Below are positions 7,336 through 9,439 of a stretch of 9,439 bases of DNA, one piece after another; position 1 is the first letter of the stretch, and every line of letters begins with the position of its first letter. The position numbers and the translations under genes are program-made. The notes under the pieces are model-generated. The model ran no database searches. It was not told the origin of the DNA and saw nothing but the letters and a program-made list of their open reading frames with translations. Origin of the DNA: Alphaproteobacteria bacterium UBA7371 (GTDB lineage Bacteria; Pseudomonadota; Alphaproteobacteria; UBA8317); NCBI GenBank assembly GCA_002469865.1, contig DKOD01000017.1:1-9439 (forward strand). Direction: 5' to 3'.

Positions 7336-8511
7336 TTAAACTTTTTGCAGTCCGATCTGATGGACGTCAATATTTCCAGCCCGAAACCCACCCTCGCAAT
7401 AACTCAGGTAATAATTCCAAAAACGTTGAAATCTCTCGTCAAAACCCAATTTGGCAACCTCATCCCAACGTTGGTTGAACACGACACGCCACTCGGCCAG
7501 GGTGCGGGCATAATCAAGGCCAAAGCCCTTATTATCATGCCAGGAGAGGCCAGCGCGCTCGACCTCAGATTTGAGGCTGGAGATCGATGGTAGCATGCCG
7601 CCAGGGAACACATGGCGTTGAATAAAATCCACGGATTTTCTGTAGCTTGAGAAAAATTCATCGCGGATGGTGATAATTTGCAGGCCCGCACGGCCGCCGG
7701 GTTTGAGCCTGTCCTGCAGGCTTGAAAAATAAACGGGCCAATAACGCTCCCCGACCGCTTCAAACATTTCAATTGAGGCCACCGCATCATAGGTGCCATC
7801 CAAATCGCGATAATCAATGAGGCGCAGGTCAATTTTTTCGCCAAGCCCTTCTTCTTGGATGCGCCTTGCGGCAAATTCAAATTGGCTTGGGCTAATGGTG
7901 ATGGCGGTAACCTTGGCACCAATTTCGGTGGCGGCAAATTTTGCAAAACCACCCCAGCCACAACCAACCTCCAACACATGCTTGTCACGTTCCAGCGCCA
8001 TAATATCGGTGAGGTTTTTGTATTTTCGTGCCTGGGCCAGGGATAGGTTATCAGCGCCATCATAACAGGCCGATGAATAGGTCATGCTGGGGTCAAGCCA
8101 AATCTCATAAAATTCATTGCCCAGATCATAATGGGCCATGATGTTGGAGCGCGATCCGCGCCGTGAATTATCACGCCAGGCATGAAGACCCCGATGGGCC
8201 ATGGACCGCAAGGGATGCGCCGATGGCTTTGCACCCAAATGTTTGATGTTACGGGCAAAGAATTCCACAACCGCGGAAAGATCATTGCTGGACCAATCGC
8301 CATCGATGTAGCTCTCGGCAAAGCCGATATCACCACCCAGAACGGCACGCCGCCAAAAGCGGCTGGCATGAAGTTGAATGTTTGCAGAGGGGTGCTCGGA
8401 CAAACCAAATTCATGTTTTCTGCCAGGTTCATTGATCACCAATTTGCCATCGGCACATTTTTTCAATGTGGCGGTACAAAATTGTCGGGCCAAAGGTGCA
8501 AACGGGTCCAT
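7336..8511 (-). CDS. cfa: Cyclopropane-fatty-acid-synthase-like SAM-dependent lipid methylase
   Basis: Transfers a methyl or methylene group from S-adenosylmethionine to the double bond of unsaturated acyl chains in membrane phospholipids. From the chosen ATG it has 391 residues. The N-terminal lipid-binding region includes GDIGFAESYIDGDW. The catalytic domain starts at HYDLGNEFYEIWLD (127-140) and has the SAM-binding motif LEVGCGWGGFA (180-190), then IEMFEAVG with E251, IFPGG-like HVFPGGMLPS, FGLDY with Y334, and the tail YYLSYCEGGFRAGNID. Compared from memory with E. coli Cfa, the bicarbonate-site Glu, Ile and Tyr are kept, but Cys139 aligns with S147 and His266 with I280. The methyl-transfer core is intact, but the product may be a methylated unsaturated chain instead of a cyclopropane (UfaM-type). 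A TTG at 8523 would overlap the ribosome binding site and is rejected. The photolyase gene precedes it by 79 bases. Confidence 0.88.
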   Translation of the reverse strand: MDPFAPLARQFCTATLKKCADGKLVINEPGRKHEFGLSEHPSANIQLHASRFWRRAVLGGDIGFAESYIDGDWSSNDLSAVVEFFARNIKHLGAKPSAHPLRSMAHRGLHAWRDNSRRGSRSNIMAHYDLGNEFYEIWLDPSMTYSSACYDGADNLSLAQARKYKNLTDIMALERDKHVLEVGCGWGGFAKFAATEIGAKVTAITISPSQFEFAARRIQEEGLGEKIDLRLIDYRDLDGTYDAVASIEMFEAVGERYWPVYFSSLQDRLKPGGRAGLQIITIRDEFFSSYRKSVDFIQRHVFPGGMLPSISSLKSEVERAGLSWHDNKGFGLDYARTLAEWRVVFNQRWDEVAKLGFDERFQRFWNYYLSYCEGGFRAGNIDVHQIGLQKV

Positions 8512-8516
8512 GTGGT

Positions 8517-8521
8517 TCCTC
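8517..8521 (-). promoter_or_regulatory. Ribosome binding site that sets the methylase start
   Basis: Minus-strand GAGGA lies 5 bases before the ATG at 8511-8509. The alternative TTG at 8523-8521 overlaps this site, so the ATG is preferred. Confidence 0.65.
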
Positions 8522-8543
8522 AATATCTATGCAAATACATCTG

Positions 8544-8556
8544 TGACATTTTGTCA
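8544..8556. promoter_or_regulatory. Inverted repeat TGACA-TTT-TGTCA upstream of the methylase
   Basis: A perfect 5-base dyad with a 3-base spacer lies in the 79-base gap between the photolyase stop and the methylase start, 33 bases before the ATG. The position would suit an operator or an internal promoter's control site. It matches no operator I can name with confidence, and the stem is too short and lacks a T-run for a terminator. An internal promoter here is only a possibility. Confidence 0.35.
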
Positions 8557-8590
8557 TGATTTAAGCCATAGCTGGTCCAAAACAATTATT

Positions 8591-9439
8591 TCAAATTTGC
8601 TTTCCCCTCATGCGGTCATAGGAGGCTAAGGCTTCAGCCCTTGCCGTGGCATGGTCCACCACAGGTTTTGGATAGCCTGCTGGCGGCACAGGGCAAGTCC
8701 AAGGTTTCTGCAAGATTTTGTTGGGCAATGGGGCAAGTTCAGGGACATATTTTCGGGTGTAGTTACCCTGGGGATCAAATTTTTCACCTTGGGTGATGGG
8801 GTTGAATATCCGAAAGTATGGGGCCGCATCAGCCCCACTTCCCGCCACCCATTGCCATGAGGCGGTGTTGGAGGCGAGGTCAGCATCAACCAAGCAATCC
8901 CAGAACCAAGCTTCGCCATGGCGCCAATCGAGCCTTAGGTGTTTGGTAAGAAATGAGGCCGTGATCATGCGCAGGCGGTTATGCATGAAGCCCGTTGCAT
9001 ACAATTCACGCATCCCGGCATCCACGATCGGATATCCTGTTTTCCCCCATTTCCAGGCCTGAAAAAGCTCATCCTTCTCTTGCCATGGAAATTGGTCGAA
9101 TTCCTGCTTGTAATTGCCCGTGGTGATGGTGGGAAAATGGAACATCAAATGCTGGGCGAAATCCCTCCAGCCAAGTTCTGATAGGAATATGTTGCCAACA
9201 GGATCATCAATATTCAAACCTTCACGCACCAACCACCAGAGCCTGCGCACGGATAATGCACCAATGGTTAAATAACCTGAGATTTTGGAGGTGCCTGGAA
9301 GGTCAGGGCGGTTTCGTTGTTCGTCATAGCCACCAATAAGAGGCACAAATTCCTCAAAGCGCTGCATGCCAGCATTGCTTCCTGCAGGCCAATATTGGGC
9401 AAGTTTTTCCCCCCAACCTTGGTCAGCCTCATGGAGCTT
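8591..9439 (-). CDS. phrB: Deoxyribodipyrimidine photolyase, C-terminal part (5' end outside window)
   Basis: Light-driven flavoenzyme that repairs UV-induced cyclobutane pyrimidine dimers by electron transfer from reduced FAD. The frame is open to the right edge, reading KLHEADQGWGEKLAQYWPAGSNAG before the first internal Met at 9367, so that Met is not the start. About 282 residues are visible, which is the FAD-binding catalytic domain; the N-terminal antenna domain of a roughly 470-residue class I enzyme lies outside. Landmarks are GTSKISGYLTIGALS, ELGWRDFAQHL, TGYPIVDAGMRELYATGFMHNRLRM, DADLASNTASWQW and GSGADAAPYFRIFNP. The three tryptophans of the electron-transfer chain are present (FPWQ about 9083-9085, LDWRHG about 8924-8926, and SWQW with its last Trp at 8849-8851). 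Close similarity of this region to E. coli PhrB supports a CPD photolyase rather than a cryptochrome or (6-4) type. In transcription order it precedes the lipid methylase. Confidence 0.94.
   Translation of the reverse strand, partial: KLHEADQGWGEKLAQYWPAGSNAGMQRFEEFVPLIGGYDEQRNRPDLPGTSKISGYLTIGALSVRRLWWLVREGLNIDDPVGNIFLSELGWRDFAQHLMFHFPTITTGNYKQEFDQFPWQEKDELFQAWKWGKTGYPIVDAGMRELYATGFMHNRLRMITASFLTKHLRLDWRHGEAWFWDCLVDADLASNTASWQWVAGSGADAAPYFRIFNPITQGEKFDPQGNYTRKYVPELAPLPNKILQKPWTCPVPPAGYPKPVVDHATARAEALASYDRMRGKQI

Noticed and set aside
7311..7391. Extended N-terminus of the cysteine-synthase-like protein by 27 residues
   Set aside because: It would overlap the methylase gene, its residues do not resemble the family N-terminus, and a good AGGAG site lies just before the internal ATG.
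7404..8063. A 219-codon open frame on the minus strand inside the methylase gene, in another frame
   Set aside because: It is fully covered by the CFA-like gene, its translation has no recognisable motif and is of low-complexity character, so it is an overlapping shadow frame.

Overview
The window looks like a chromosomal segment of an alphaproteobacterium of moderate GC content. This rests on the character of the proteins (alphaproteobacterial-type HtpX with a PWG tail, MetC with the YGLK-type loop, and a photolyase next to a CFA-like methylase) and is an inference, not a phylogeny. No mobile element, phage gene, CRISPR array, tRNA or rRNA was seen. Nearly all the sequence is coding and nothing looks horizontally acquired.

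Layout. Two genes lie on the plus strand: the 3' two-thirds or so of a long-chain acyl-CoA ligase (fadD, cut by the left edge, ends 1237) and the membrane metalloprotease htpX (1301-2218). They converge on a run of seven minus-strand genes that fills the rest of the window. Read in the direction of transcription, from the right edge leftwards, these are: a class I DNA photolyase (cut by the right edge), a cyclopropane-fatty-acid-synthase-like lipid methylase, a cysteine-synthase-like PLP enzyme, 3-mercaptopyruvate sulfurtransferase (sseA), a GNAT acetyltransferase, cystathionine beta-lyase (metC), and a concentrative nucleoside transporter (CNT/NupC family).

How the genes may work together. 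The four distal genes sseA-GNAT-metC-CNT are packed with ATGA stop/start overlaps or a 2-base gap, so they are almost certainly cotranscribed and translationally coupled. With the cysteine-synthase-like gene just upstream they form a sulfur amino acid module: making cysteine, splitting cystathionine to homocysteine, and moving sulfane sulfur from mercaptopyruvate. The roles of the acetyltransferase and the nucleoside carrier in it are unknown. The photolyase/methylase pair recalls the phrA-cfaA pair in the Rhodobacter sphaeroides sigmaE-ChrR singlet-oxygen response. The methylase here lacks two residues of the bicarbonate site of E. coli Cfa, so it may make a methylated unsaturated (furan-precursor) fatty acid rather than a cyclopropane.

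Points for follow-up: the altered catalytic site of the CFA-like enzyme, the altered nucleobase-binding motif of the CNT carrier together with its coupling to sulfur genes, the divergent cysteine synthase, the uncharacterised GNAT in the operon, and a strong excess of the palindrome CCATGG (19 by hand count). Three gene starts were moved inward from the longest reading frame because good ribosome binding sites sit directly before internal ATGs.
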